Assembly: GCF_003590945.1 (NCBI RefSeq) | Contig: NZ_QYUK01000016.1 | Location: forward strand, 310,001 to 374,000 | Direction of reading: 5' to 3' | Source: Oleomonas cavernae | GTDB lineage: Bacteria > Pseudomonadota > Alphaproteobacteria > Zavarziniales > Zavarziniaceae | DNA length: 64,000 bases | Part shown: positions 19,426 to 29,689 of the stretch, piece by piece | Layout of the letters: every line of letters begins with the position of its first letter | How positions within the stretch are numbered: the first letter of the stretch is position 1 | The notes under the pieces: model-generated | The model's input: only the letters and a program-made list of their open reading frames with translations | Databases searched by the model: none | What the model was told of the DNA's origin: nothing | Made by a program: the position numbers and the translations under genes

Positions 19426-22400
19426 CCGGCTCGGCCTTCAACGACACGCTCATCGGCGATGCCGGCGCCAACGGCCTGGGCGGCGGCGACGGCGATGACA
19501 CGCTGCGCGGCGGTGCCGGCGCCGACAATCTGCAGGGCGGCAACGGCACCGACACGGCCGACTATTCGACCTCCGCCGCGGCCGTCACTGTCACGGTCAA
19601 CGGCGCCGCAGCGGGCGGCGATGCAGCGGGCGACACGCTGGGCAACATCGAGAACCTGACCGGGTCGGCCTTCGCCGACACGCTGGTCGGCAATGCCGCG
19701 GCCAACGTCCTGAGCGGCGGCGACGGCAACGACACCCTGCGCGGCGGCACCGGCGCCGATACCCTCGCCGGCGGCAACGGCAGCGACACGGCCGACTATT
19801 CGGCATCCCTCACCGCGGTCGCCGTCACCGTCAACGGCGCCGCCGCGGGCGCCGATGCCGCGGGCGACGTGCTGAGCGGCATCGAGAACCTGACCGGTTC
19901 CGCCTTCAACGACATTCTGACCGGCGATGCCGGTGCCAACACGCTGACCGGCGGCGACGGCAACGACACGCTGATCGGCCAGGGCGGGGCCGATGTTCTC
20001 GCTGGCGGCAACGGCATCGACATGGCCAACTACTCGACCTCCGCCGCGGCGGTCAATGTCACCGTCAACGGCGCGGCATCGGGTGGCGACGCCCAGGGCG
20101 ACGTGCTCAGCGGCATCGAGTACCTGACCGGGTCGGCCTTCAACGACACGCTCATCGGCGATGCCGCCGCCAATGGCCTGGGCGGCGGCAACGGCAACGA
20201 CACCCTGCGCGGCCTGGGCGGCGCCGACGCGCTGGCGGGCGACAACGGCATCGACACCGCCGACTATGCGGCCTCCGCCGCCGGCGTCACCGTCACGGTC
20301 AACGGTACGGGATCGGGCGGCGATGCCCAGGGCGACACGCTCTCCGGCATTGAGAACCTGGTCGGGTCCGCCTTCAACGACACGCTGACCGGCGATGCCG
20401 CCGCCAATGTGCTGACCGGCGGCGACGGCGATGACACGTTGCGCGGCGCCGCCGGCGCCGACGCGCTGATCGGCGGCAACGGCAGCGACACGGCCAGCTA
20501 CGCGGCCTCGGCCGCTGCGGTGTCCATCAGCCTCAACAGCGGGGCGGCGGCGGGCGGCGACGCCGCGGGCGACACGTTCTCCAGCATCGAGAACCTGCTC
20601 GGATCCGCCTTCAACGACACGCTGACGGGTAGCGCGGGCGTCAATGTGCTCAATGGCGGCGACGGGGACGACTCGATGCACGGCGGTGCCGGCGCCGACC
20701 AGATCATCGGCGGCAACGGCACGGATACGGCCTCCTATCTGAATTCCACAGCCGGCGTCGCGGTCAACCTGCTGACCGGTACCGGCAGCGGCGGCGATGC
20801 CGCAGGCGATACGCTCAGCGGCATCGAGAATGTGACCGGCTCGAACTTCAACGACACCATCGTCGGCAGCGCGGGCGCCAACGGGCTCACCGGCGGCAAC
20901 GGCAACGACACCCTGCGCGGCGGCGCCGGCGCCGACACGCTGGCCGGCGGCAATGGCACCGACACGGCCGACTATTCGACCTCCGCCGCCGCCGTGAATG
21001 TCACGGTCAACGGCGCCGGCTCGGGCGGCGATGCCGCGGGCGATGTGCTCAGCGGCATCGAGAACCTGACCGGTTCCGCCTTCGCCGACACATTGGCCGG
21101 CGATGCCGGTGCCAACGTGCTCGCGGGCGGCGACGGCGACGACACGCTGGAGGGCGGCGCCGGCGCCGACATCATGCAGGGCGGCAACGGCAGCGACACG
21201 CTGTCCTACCAGGGTGCTGATGCCGCCGTGCAGGTCGATCTGTCGGCGGGGACCGCCAACGGCAGCAGCCACACCACGGGGGACAGCTTCTCCAGCATGG
21301 AGAATGTGCTGGGCTCCGCCTTCGGCGACGCCCTGACCGGCGATGCCGGCGCCAATGTCCTGGACGGCGGCGATGGCGACGACAACCTGGTGGGCGGCGC
21401 CGGGGCCGATACGCTGGCCGGCGGCGCGGGCATGGACCGGGCGGCCTATGTCGGCTCCGCCGCGGCGGTGACGGTCGACCTGGGTGCCGGTACGGCCGCC
21501 GGCGGCGATGCCGACGGCGACGTGCTGACCAGCATCGAATACCTTGTCGGCTCGTCCTTCGACGACAGCCTGACCGGCGACGCGGGGCTGAACCGCCTGG
21601 AAGGCCGCGACGGCATCGACACGCTGGCGGGCGGCGGCGGGGACGACACGCTGTTCGGCGGCAATGACAACGACAGCCTGACCGGCGGCGACGGTAACGA
21701 CAGCCTGCTGGGCGAAGCCGGGATCGACACCATGACCGGCGGCACCGGTGATGACACCTACGAGGTGACCGAAGCCGGCGACGTGGTCAACGAACTGGCG
21801 GGCGAAGGCCGGGACCGGGTGAATGCATCGGGTTCCTATGTCCTGGGCGACAACCTGGAGATCCTGGAACTGACCGGCAGTGCGGCCGACGGCACGGGCA
21901 ATGCGCTCGACAACTCGATCATCGGCAACGCGGTCAACAACACCCTCCTGGGCCTGGACGGCGACGACATCATCCAGGGCTTCGACGGTGACGACTTCAT
22001 CGTCGGCGGCGCCGGGCGAGACAGCCTGGACGGCGGCAACGGTATCGACACGGCGAGCTTCGCCGGGTCGAGTGCCGGCGTCACCGCCGCGGTCAACGGC
22101 ATGGCGACCGGCGGCGAGGCGCAGAACGACACGCTGCTGAACTTCGAGAACCTGATCGGCTCGAACTTTGCCGATGCCCTGACCGGCGACGGCGGGGTCA
22201 ACGTGCTGTCCGGCGGCGACGGCGACGACACGCTGCGCGGCGGCGCCGGGGCTGACATCCTGGCCGGCGGCGACGGCTTCGACACCCTCGACTATCGCGA
22301 CTCGCTCGTCGGGGTCTCCGTCACCATCGGCGGCGGGCCGGGCAGCGGCGGCGATGCCGAGGGCGACAGCTTCAGCGGGTTCGAGAGCCTGATCGGCTCC

Positions 22401-23621
22401 GCCTTTGACGATACGCTGGCCGGCGACGGCGCCGACAACCGCCTGGAAGGCGGCGCCGGTGCCGATGCACTGACCGGCGGGCTGGGCATCGACACCGCGA
22501 GCTATGCCTCGGCGCTGGCGGGCGTCTCGGTCAGCCTGGCAACCGGCAGGGGCACGGCCGGCGAGGCCCTGGGTGACACGTTGAGCGGCTTCGAGAACCT
22601 GACGGGTTCGGTCTTCGGCGACTCGCTGGTGGGCAATGCGGCCGACAACCGGCTGGTGGGCAACGCCGGCGACGACCTGCTGACCGGCGGCCAGGGCGCC
22701 GACTTCATCCAGGGCGGCGACGGCTTCGACCGGGCCTATTACACCGGCTCGAACCAGGCCATCTTCGTCAACCTGGACCTGCGCACCAATTCAGGTGGCG
22801 ATGCGCAAGGCGACACGCTGCGTGATATCGAGGGCATCGTCGGCACCGCCTTCGACGACGAGCTGATCGGCAGCGCCTCGGCCAACAAGCTGGAAGGCCG
22901 GGCCGGCAACGACACGATCGACGGCGGCCGCGGCGCCGACGAGCTGGTCGGCGGCGACGGCAACGACACGCTGGTGGGCGGCGACGGGGCCGATCGCCTG
23001 GTGGGCGGCGCGGGTGCCGACGCCATGGCGGGCGGCGGCAGCGGCGACAGCTACTATGTCGACGATTTGGGCGACGTGGTCACCGAACTGGCCGGCCAGG
23101 GCAGCGACCGCGTCTCCGCCTCGGTCTCCTACACGCTGACCGACAATGTCGAGATCCTGGCCCTGACGGACAGCGCCGCGGACGGCAACGGCAACGGCCT
23201 GGCCAACACGATCACCGGCAATGCCATCGACAACATCCTGACGGGCCTCATCGGCGACGACACGCTGAAGGGCGACGACGGCAACGACACCCTGGACGGC
23301 GGCGCCGGCACCGACCGGCTGTTCGGCGGCCTGGGCGAGGACACCTTCGTGTTCCACGCCCTGGGCGAAGGCTACGACCGTGTCGAGGATTGGGAGGCCG
23401 GCGACCTGCTCCAGGTCGACCTGGCGGGCTTCGGCATCGAGGGCGTGGTCAGCGTGGTCAACGGCACCGCCGCCACCGGGCTGACCGGCGACGTGTTCTT
23501 CTACCAGACCACCTCGGGCCGCCTCTACTTCCACGAGGGCGACACCGACACCCTCACCCAGTTCGCCGTCCTGACCGACAAGCCTCTCGAGCTCTCCCTC
23601 TCGGACTTCTCCCTGGTCTGA
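19376..23621 (+). CDS. RTX gene 2, fourth open segment (C-terminus)
   Basis: Carries the final repeat units, two domains of the form AGDVVNELAGEGRDRV and [17 protein letters not shown], and the C-terminal [16 protein letters not shown]...LSLSDFSLV tail shared with RTX protein 1. As a stand-alone frame it would begin at an internal ATG or GTG such as 19869, but no separate start is likely. Confidence 0.75.
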
Positions 23622-23628
23622 GGTGGAG

Positions 23629-23657
23629 GGGGCCGGGCGCGCGGCGCGCCCGGCCCC
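23629..23657 (+). terminator. GC-rich hairpin after RTX gene 2
   Basis: A 12-bp perfect stem, GGGGCCGGGCGC (23629-23640) with GCGCCCGGCCCC (23646-23657), five-base loop, then ATTTGCC. It sits eight bases after the stop codon, as after RTX gene 1, and the sequence before it is nearly identical in both genes. Confidence 0.6.
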
Positions 23658-23759
23658 ATTTGCCGTAAAACCTTCACACGAATTTAACGCGGTCGAGACA
23701 ATCAGGAAAACTTATTCCGTTAGGGTCGCTCCCGGTTCCCCAAGTAACCGGAGGCGTTC

Positions 23760-25340
23760 ATGTCGGACCAAGATAACCGCTTTATCATGACCAGGCGCGG
23801 CCTGATCGCGCGCAGCGCCCTGATCGGTGCCGGCGCCATCGCAACCGCCCAGCCCTTCCGTGCCTTCGCGGCATCGGCCCGGCCCCGCTTCACCCACGGC
23901 CTGCAGACCGGCGACATCGTCGGCGACCGCGCGGCCCTGTGGGCCCGGGCCGACCGTCCGGCCCGCCTGAACGTGCAATGGGCGACCACCAGCGACTTCG
24001 CCAGCCCGACCAGCCTCGCCCCCGTCGACGCCCTGCCCGAGAGCGACTTCACCGCCCAGGTGATCGCGCAGGGCCTGCCGGCCGGCCAGCAGATCTACTG
24101 GCGCGCCGCCTGGACCAACATCGACGATGTCAATGCCGTCTCCAACCCGGTGATCGGCCGCTTCCGCACGGCGCCGGAAGCCGCGCGTGACGTTACCTTC
24201 ACCTGGTCGGGCGACACCTGCGGCCAGGGCTGGGGCATCAACCCCGACATCGGCGGCATGACGATCTACGAGACCATGAACCGCATGTCCCCGGACTTCT
24301 TCATCCATTCCGGCGACACCATCTATGCCGACGGCCCGATCCTGGCCGAAGTGGCGCTGCCCGACGGCTCCACCTGGCGGAACCTGACCCTGGAGGGCAA
24401 GCACAAGGTTGCCGAGACGCTCGACGAGTACCGCATCGCCTACAAGTACAATCTGATGGACGACAACCTGAAGGCCTTCAATGCCCGGGTGCCCATGTTC
24501 GCCCAGTGGGACGACCACGAGACCACCAACAACTGGTATCCCAGCGAGATCCTGACCAACACCGGCAGCGACACCCGCTACACGGTGAAGCGCGTCGCCC
24601 TGCTGGCGTCCCGTGCCAAGCGCGCCTTCCTCGACTACATGCCGATGCTGCCGGTGACCGACGCGGGCCAGAAGCGCATCAACCGCCACATCCCCTATGG
24701 CCCGTCGCTCGACGTGTTCTTCCTCGACATGCGCTCGTTCCGCGGCCCCAACACCGCGAACCTGCAAACGGAAGAAAGCGCCGACACCGCCTTCCTGGGC
24801 GACTCGCAGATCCTGTGGCTGAAGCGCCAGCTCCTGGCCTCCAAGGCGACCTGGAAGGTCATCGCCGCCGACATGCCGATCGGCCTGAAGGTGCCCGACG
24901 GCGCCCAGTGGGAAGCGATCGCCAACGGCGAGGACGGCACCGCCAAGGGCCGCGAGCTGGAGATCGCCCGCGTCCTCGCCTACATCAAGGAGAAGGACAT
25001 CAAGAACGTGGTCTGGCTGACCGCCGACGTCCACTACACCGCGGCCCACTACTACGACCCCAACAAGGCGCAGTTCCAGGACTTCAAGCCGTTCTGGGAA
25101 TTCGTCTCGGGCCCGCTCAACGCCGGCACCTTCGGCCCCAACGCGCTGGACGCGACCTTCGGCCCGGAAGTGAAGTTCGTGAAAGCGCCGCCCGCGGGCC
25201 AGGTGAACCTGCCGCCGTCGGCCGGCTATCAGTTCTTCGGCCATGTGAAGATCGACGGCAAGACCAAGGCCATGACCGTGACCCTGATGGACACCGCCGG
25301 CGCCAAGCTGTGGTCGACCGACCTGACGCCCGAAGCCTGA
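23760..25340 (+). CDS. phoD: alkaline phosphatase D (PhoD family), Tat-exported
   Basis: A 526-residue periplasmic phosphodiesterase/phosphatase that releases phosphate from organic esters and uses Fe3+/Ca2+ in characterised members. The N-terminus contains the twin-arginine motif TRRGLIA followed by a hydrophobic stretch and AFA, predicting folded export by Tat. An N-terminal Ig-like domain (GLQTGDIVGDRAALWARAD) precedes the metallophosphatase core with TWSGDTCGQGWG, SPDFFIHSGDTIYADGP, AQWDDHETTNNW, FLDMRSFRG and WLTADVHYTAAHYY, all PhoD metal-ligand motifs. CGGAGG lies eight bases before ATG 23760. Confidence 0.93.
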   Translation: MSDQDNRFIMTRRGLIARSALIGAGAIATAQPFRAFAASARPRFTHGLQTGDIVGDRAALWARADRPARLNVQWATTSDFASPTSLAPVDALPESDFTAQVIAQGLPAGQQIYWRAAWTNIDDVNAVSNPVIGRFRTAPEAARDVTFTWSGDTCGQGWGINPDIGGMTIYETMNRMSPDFFIHSGDTIYADGPILAEVALPDGSTWRNLTLEGKHKVAETLDEYRIAYKYNLMDDNLKAFNARVPMFAQWDDHETTNNWYPSEILTNTGSDTRYTVKRVALLASRAKRAFLDYMPMLPVTDAGQKRINRHIPYGPSLDVFFLDMRSFRGPNTANLQTEESADTAFLGDSQILWLKRQLLASKATWKVIAADMPIGLKVPDGAQWEAIANGEDGTAKGRELEIARVLAYIKEKDIKNVVWLTADVHYTAAHYYDPNKAQFQDFKPFWEFVSGPLNAGTFGPNALDATFGPEVKFVKAPPAGQVNLPPSAGYQFFGHVKIDGKTKAMTVTLMDTAGAKLWSTDLTPEA

Positions 25341-25392
25341 TCGCGCCTTAAGGCCATTGCGATCCCGGGAGCCGCACCCTAGAGAATAAGGG

Positions 25393-25983
25393 ATGCGGTT
25401 CCCGGAGCGCTTCAATCCCCGACACCTGCCCAGGCGGATCGCCCGGTTCCGCGTCATCATCGTCCGGCGGGCGAGCTGGAAGTTCGCCCTGGTCGCCTCG
25501 ATCGGGGCGATGATCGCGATTCTGGGTGCCGTCGCGATCGGCGAATGGTCGGGACACCCCCTGCTGCTGGCCACCTTCGGGCCGACCGGGGTGCTGATCT
25601 TCGGCTTTCCCCAGGTCCCCTTCGCCCAGCCGCGCAACGTGCTGGGCGGCTACCTCATCGCCGGCCTGTGCGGCCTGGCCGTCTGCGCCCTGCTGGGCTC
25701 CGGCCCCTGGGCGCCGATCCCGGCGGTGGGGCTGGCCATGTTCCTGATGATGCTGTCGCAGACCGTGCACCCGCCGGCCGCGGGCCTGCCGATCGTCATC
25801 GCCATGACCGATCCCGGCTGGGCCTTCCTGGGCTTTCCGGTGATGGCCGGGGCCCTGCTGATGGTGCTGGCCGGCCTGCTGTTCAACCGGCTGGGCCGCC
25901 AGGCCGAACGGCAGGAGCGGTCGACCCGGCGCGGCCGCCGCGCCCGCGCCGCCGCCAAGGCACCGTTGCGCCCCCCACCCTGA
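25393..25983 (+). CDS. HPP family membrane protein
   Basis: A 196-residue integral membrane protein with about four hydrophobic helices (from FALVASIGAMIAILGAVAI to FPVMAGALLMVLAGLLF). The family-defining motif HPPAAGLP lies near residue 131, preceded by PLLLATFGPTGVLIFGFP and AQPRNVLGGYLIAG, both typical of HPP proteins. Some members transport nitrite, but the substrate here is unknown. The C-terminal tail is strongly basic (RRGRRARAAAK) and likely cytoplasmic. Confidence 0.88.
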   Translation: MRFPERFNPRHLPRRIARFRVIIVRRASWKFALVASIGAMIAILGAVAIGEWSGHPLLLATFGPTGVLIFGFPQVPFAQPRNVLGGYLIAGLCGLAVCALLGSGPWAPIPAVGLAMFLMMLSQTVHPPAAGLPIVIAMTDPGWAFLGFPVMAGALLMVLAGLLFNRLGRQAERQERSTRRGRRARAAAKAPLRPPP

Positions 25984-25998
25984 TTGGCTGATCCATGG

Positions 25999-26109
25999 TG
26001 CGTCCTTCGAGACGGCCCTTCGGGCCTCCTCAGGATGAGGACAATCTTTATGGCAAACAAAATCTCCTCATCCTGAGGAGCCGCCAAAGGCGGCGTCTCG
26101 AAGGACGCA
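25999..26109. repeat. palindromic repeat, TGCGTCCTTCGAGACGG type (copy 1)
   Basis: Ends are the inverted pair TGCGTCCTTCGAGACG and CGTCTCGAAGGACGCA. Inside are CCTCCTCAGGATGAGG and CCTCATCCTGAGGAG, also an inverted pair, with an AT-rich centre. A second copy at 49945-50055 shares the same order. It lies between the convergent HPP and TlpA genes and may act as a bidirectional terminator. Confidence 0.85.
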
Positions 26110-26131
26110 CGGCGCTTGTCCAAGGCGCTGA

Positions 26132-26704
26132 CTAGCCGGCCTTGAAGCCGCGCAGGAAGTCGAGCGCCGCGGGCGAGGCCCAGTCGGCCGGGCCGACCAG
26201 GCTGCCCCGCCAGGTGCCGTCGGCGCCGATGATCACCGTGGTGGGCAGGCCCTTGACCCCTAGATCGCGGGCCAGCGCCATGCCCTCGTCGTGGAAGGCT
26301 TCCAGGCCCCGGGCCTGGTTGGCGTCCAGGAACTTGCGCACCACCGCCTGGTCGGCCCGGTCGACGGAGATCGCCACCACCTTGATGCCCTGGCCCCGGG
26401 TCGCCTCGGCCAGCTTGGCCAGGGAGGGCAGTTCCTCGATGCAGGGCGCGCACCAGGTCGCCCACAGGTTGACCACCAGGATCTCGCCCTTGAGGGCGCC
26501 CAGGGTGATGTCGGCGCCGGCGCCATCCTTGAACACCGTCGCTGGCGCTGGCTTCGCCGGGTCGGCCGCGATAAAGTCCGGCATTCCTGCCGGCAAGGCG
26601 GCCTGACGGGTGCTCGTACCGGCGGGCCACCAGACGGCGACCGCCCCGGCCACCGCCGCCACCAAGACGATCATCGCGACTACCGGCACCAATCTCATGT
26701 TCAA
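26132..26704 (-). CDS. TlpA-family thiol:disulfide oxidoreductase, membrane-anchored
   Basis: A 190-residue thioredoxin-fold protein anchored by one N-terminal helix ([20 protein letters not shown]) with the domain in the periplasm. The active site is [15 protein letters not shown], with the WCAPC motif of TlpA/ResA/CcmG proteins, and the cis-proline loop is [11 protein letters not shown]. It likely reduces disulfides in apocytochrome c or copper proteins. It is divergent from argH, an arrangement known from other Alphaproteobacteria. ATG at 26704 gives a good signal anchor; an alternative Met lies two codons further on. Confidence 0.9.
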   Translation of the reverse strand: MNMRLVPVVAMIVLVAAVAGAVAVWWPAGTSTRQAALPAGMPDFIAADPAKPAPATVFKDGAGADITLGALKGEILVVNLWATWCAPCIEELPSLAKLAEATRGQGIKVVAISVDRADQAVVRKFLDANQARGLEAFHDEGMALARDLGVKGLPTTVIIGADGTWRGSLVGPADWASPAALDFLRGFKAG

Positions 26705-26752
26705 CTCTCCCAGGGCGGCATGCCGGCCGTGACCAACAGCGCAGTTTCATCC

Positions 26753-28168
26753 ATGTCCGACGACCAGACGACCCAGACCCCGAACGCCTCCAACACCATG
26801 TGGGGCGGCCGCTTCGAGCGCGGCCCCGCGGAAATCATGGAGCGCATCAACGCCTCGATCGATTTCGACCGCAAGCTCTACGCCCAGGACATCCAGGGCT
26901 CGAAGGCCCACGCCCAGATGCTGGTGGCGACCGGCATCCTGACGAACGAGGACGGCGCATCAATTGCGGCCGGGCTCGACCGCGTCAAGGCCGAGATCGA
27001 GCAAGGCAGCTTCGCCTTTCGCAAGGATCGGGAAGACATCCACCTGAATATCGAGGCGCGCCTGGCCGAGCTGATCGGCCCCGCCGCCGGCCGGCTGCAC
27101 ACGGCACGCTCGCGCAACGACCAGGTGGCGACCGATTTCCGCCTGTGGGTGCGCGACGCGATCGACCGGCTCAGCGCCCTGACCATGGGCCTCGTCGCCG
27201 CCCTGCTGGACAAGGCCGCGACTCATGCCGAGGTGATCATGCCCGGCTTCACCCACCTGCAGGTCGCCCAGCCCATCACCTTCGGCCACCACCTGATGGC
27301 CTATGTCGCCATGCTGGAGCGTGACCTGGGCCGCCTGCGCGATGCACGGGTGCGCCTGAACGAGTGCCCGCTGGGCGCCGCCGCCCTGGCCGGCACCTCG
27401 TTTCCCATCGACCGCCACCTGACCGCCAAGGCCCTGGGCTTCGACCGGCCCACGGCCAATTCGCTCGATTCGGTCTCCTCGCGCGATTTCGCGCTCGAAT
27501 ACCTCGCCGCCGCCTCGATCCTGGGCGTCCACCTGTCGCGCCTGGCGGAGGAACTGGTGATCTGGACCAGCGCGCAGTTCCGCTTCGTGACCCTGACCGA
27601 CGCCTTCACCACCGGCTCGTCGATCATGCCGCAGAAGCGCAACCCCGACGCGGCCGAGTTGTCGCGTGCCAAGGTCGGCCGCATCATCGGCGCCCTGAAC
27701 ACCCTGCTGATCGTCATGAAGGGCCTGCCGCTCGCCTATGCCAAGGACATGCAGGAAGACAAGGAGCCGACCTTCGACGCCGCCGACGCGATCGAGCTGG
27801 TGGTCGCCGCCATGGCCGGCATGGTCGCGGACCTGACCCCCAACGACGTCGCCCTGCACGCCGCCGCCGGCAGCGGCTTCTCGACCGCGACCGACCTGGC
27901 CGACTGGCTGGTGCGGACCTTGAACCTGCCCTTCCGCGAGGCCCACCACGTCACCGGCCGCATCGTCAAGCTGGCCGAGACCCGGGGCATCACGCTCGAT
28001 GCCCTGAGCCTCGCCGACATGCAGGGGATCGAGCCGCGTATCTCGGCGGATGTATTCGCGGTATTGTCGGTCGAGAATTCGGTGGCCAGCCGGGTCAGCT
28101 TCGGCGGCACGGCGCCCAGCGGGGTCAAAACCCAGATCGCCGCCGCCCGCGCCCGCCTCGGCCTGTAA
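26753..28168 (+). CDS. argH: argininosuccinate lyase
   Basis: Catalyses the last step of arginine synthesis, cleaving argininosuccinate to arginine and fumarate, as a cytoplasmic tetramer. The 471-residue protein shows [20 protein letters not shown] near the start, [33 protein letters not shown] and the superfamily signature [12 protein letters not shown] with the catalytic Ser loop. ATG 26753 gives [10 protein letters not shown]; an in-frame ATG at 26720 is possible, and the long open frame further upstream is antisense to tlpA. It is the first gene of argH-lipoprotein-lysA-TIGR02302. Confidence 0.97.
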   Translation: MSDDQTTQTPNASNTMWGGRFERGPAEIMERINASIDFDRKLYAQDIQGSKAHAQMLVATGILTNEDGASIAAGLDRVKAEIEQGSFAFRKDREDIHLNIEARLAELIGPAAGRLHTARSRNDQVATDFRLWVRDAIDRLSALTMGLVAALLDKAATHAEVIMPGFTHLQVAQPITFGHHLMAYVAMLERDLGRLRDARVRLNECPLGAAALAGTSFPIDRHLTAKALGFDRPTANSLDSVSSRDFALEYLAAASILGVHLSRLAEELVIWTSAQFRFVTLTDAFTTGSSIMPQKRNPDAAELSRAKVGRIIGALNTLLIVMKGLPLAYAKDMQEDKEPTFDAADAIELVVAAMAGMVADLTPNDVALHAAAGSGFSTATDLADWLVRTLNLPFREAHHVTGRIVKLAETRGITLDALSLADMQGIEPRISADVFAVLSVENSVASRVSFGGTAPSGVKTQIAAARARLGL

Positions 28169-28186
28169 CGTTCAGGATTTCAGTCG

Positions 28187-28384
28187 ATGACGCTCCAGAA
28201 ACTCGTTGCCTGCCTGCTGATCGTCACCGCCGCCGCCTTGCCGGCGGCCTGCGGCAAGCGCGGCGCGCCCACGCGCCCGTCCGGCTCGACCGCCACGCAG
28301 CCGGTGCCCGAGACGGCGCGGCCCAGCCAGCCGTCGACGCCCGAGCAGGATTTCCCGATTCCCACCACCCGCCCGCTGCCGTAA
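28187..28384 (+). CDS. small lipoprotein of the argH-lysA cluster
   Basis: A 65-residue protein with a lipoprotein signal: hydrophobic core LVACLLIVTAAALPAAC with LPAAC as lipobox and the lipidated Cys near residue 22. The mature part, CGKRGAPTRPSGS..., is short and proline-rich. Its start (CGKRG.P) and its place between argH and lysA match the LptM/YifL-like lipoproteins found beside these genes in many Proteobacteria. A role in outer-membrane LPS-translocon assembly is inferred only from that resemblance. Confidence 0.8.
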   Translation: MTLQKLVACLLIVTAAALPAACGKRGAPTRPSGSTATQPVPETARPSQPSTPEQDFPIPTTRPLP

Positions 28385-28398
28385 GAGACCGCCCGCCG

Positions 28399-29685
28399 AT
28401 GAATCACTTCGAGTATCGCGACGGCCGCCTCCACGCCGAGGGCGTATCGCTGGAGGCGATCGCGGCCCAAGTCGGCACGCCGTTCTACTGCTATTCGACC
28501 GCCACGCTGGAGCGGCACTACCGGGTCTTCGCCGATGCCTTCGCCGGCCAGAAGGCCCTGGTCTGCTATGCCCTGAAGGCCAATTCCAACCAGGCGGTGA
28601 TCGCCACCCTGGCCCGCCTGGGCGCCGGGGCCGACGTGGTTTCCGGCGGCGAGCTGAAGCGGGCGCTTGCCGCCGGCGTGCCGCCCGCCCGCGTGGTCTT
28701 CTCCGGCGTCGGCAAGACGGCCGAGGAGATGGCCGCGGGCGTAGAGGCCGGCATCCACCAGTTCAATGTCGAGAGCGAGCCGGAACTGGAACTGCTCTCG
28801 ACCGTGGCCGCGGCCAAGGGCGCGGTCGCCCCCATCACCATCCGCGTGAACCCGGACGTGGATGCCAAGACCCATGCCAAGATTTCCACCGGCAAGGCGG
28901 AAAACAAGTTCGGCATCGCCTGGGAGCGGGTGCGTTCCGTCTATGCCCGCGCCGCCGCCCTGCCCGGCGTGAAGGTGGTGGGCGTCGATGTCCATATCGG
29001 CAGCCAGTTGACCGCGCTGGAACCCTTCGAGGCGGCGTTCAGGAAGGTTGCCGAACTGGTCACCGCGCTGCGCGGTGACGGCCACAAGATCGAGCGCCTG
29101 GATTTAGGGGGAGGCCTTGGCATTCCCTATGAGGAGAATCGCCTGGTCCCGCCCGAGCCGACCAATTACGCCGATATCGTCAAGCGGACGACAGGGCACC
29201 TGGGTTGCGCTATCATCCTGGAGCCGGGGCGCCTGCTGGTCGGCAATGCCGGCGTGCTCGTAGCCAAGGTGCTTTATGTCAAGAAGGCCACCGCCAAGAC
29301 CTTCGTGATCGTGGATGCGGCGATGAACGACCTGATCCGACCCACCCTGTACGAGGCCTATCACGGCGTCCTGCCCGTGGTCGCGGCCGACCCGGATGCC
29401 GTCACCACCCAGGTCGACGTGGTCGGCCCGGTGTGCGAGACCGGCGATTTCCTGGCGCTGGACCGGCCGATGGCGCCGGTCAAGGCGGGCGACCTGGTCA
29501 CCCTGCTCTCGGCCGGGGCCTACGGCGCCGTCATGGCCTCGACCTACAATACCCGCGCGCTGATCCCCGAAGTGCTGGTGAAGGACGACCGCTTTGCCGT
29601 GGTGCGCGAGCGTGTCCCGGCGGAGCGGATCATCGCGCTCGACCACCTGCCCGGCTGGCTGACGCCGGCCGACAGCGGGGCCTGA
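28399..29685 (+). CDS. lysA: diaminopimelate decarboxylase
   Basis: Converts meso-diaminopimelate to lysine with pyridoxal phosphate. The 428-residue enzyme has the PLP lysine in CYALKANSN, the phosphate-binding DLGGGLGIPY and EPGRLLVGNAG, HIGSQL at the barrel, and the second-subunit motif GPVCETGDF that supplies the substrate-contacting Cys/Glu. AGAYGAVMASTYN near the end completes the fold type III alanine-racemase-like family. ATG 28399 begins MNHFEYRDGRLHAEGVSL, a normal LysA N-terminus. Downstream coupling to the TIGR02302 gene is five bases. Confidence 0.97.
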   Translation: MNHFEYRDGRLHAEGVSLEAIAAQVGTPFYCYSTATLERHYRVFADAFAGQKALVCYALKANSNQAVIATLARLGAGADVVSGGELKRALAAGVPPARVVFSGVGKTAEEMAAGVEAGIHQFNVESEPELELLSTVAAAKGAVAPITIRVNPDVDAKTHAKISTGKAENKFGIAWERVRSVYARAAALPGVKVVGVDVHIGSQLTALEPFEAAFRKVAELVTALRGDGHKIERLDLGGGLGIPYEENRLVPPEPTNYADIVKRTTGHLGCAIILEPGRLLVGNAGVLVAKVLYVKKATAKTFVIVDAAMNDLIRPTLYEAYHGVLPVVAADPDAVTTQVDVVGPVCETGDFLALDRPMAPVKAGDLVTLLSAGAYGAVMASTYNTRALIPEVLVKDDRFAVVRERVPAERIIALDHLPGWLTPADSGA

Positions 29686-29689
29686 GGCC

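Larger units (their letters stand above)
14548..23621 (+). pseudogene. giant RTX calcium-binding repeat protein 2, broken by four one-base frameshifts
   Basis: Read with four single-base corrections, this is one frame of about 3025 residues, starting [17 protein letters not shown] and ending [11 protein letters not shown] exactly like RTX protein 1. Beta-roll units of 78-79 residues are repeated about 33 times (IENLxGSxFNDxLxG once per unit). The frame drops by one at about 15044, 15148, 16687 and 19375. At each point adding one base, apparently a G in a short G run, restores the repeat consensus (for example RGVPAP should read RGGAGAD). Identical direction and context at all four breaks favours sequencing error over decay. 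The [17 protein letters not shown] module and the C-terminal secretion-like tail are shared with protein 1. Confidence 0.8.

Noticed and set aside
19329-21272. Long minus-strand open frame opposite RTX gene 2, and many ~75-codon minus-strand frames every 234-237 bases
   Set aside because: Same shadow effect of the repeat units; their regular spacing simply follows the RTX unit length.
23673-23688. Possible Pho box (TTCAC and TTAAC, 11 bases apart) before phoD
   Set aside because: The half-site spacing is right but too few bases match the consensus CTGTCAT repeats to claim it.
26291-26752. Upstream extension of the argH frame
   Set aside because: The extra 150 codons are antisense to tlpA and precede the normal ArgH start at 26753.
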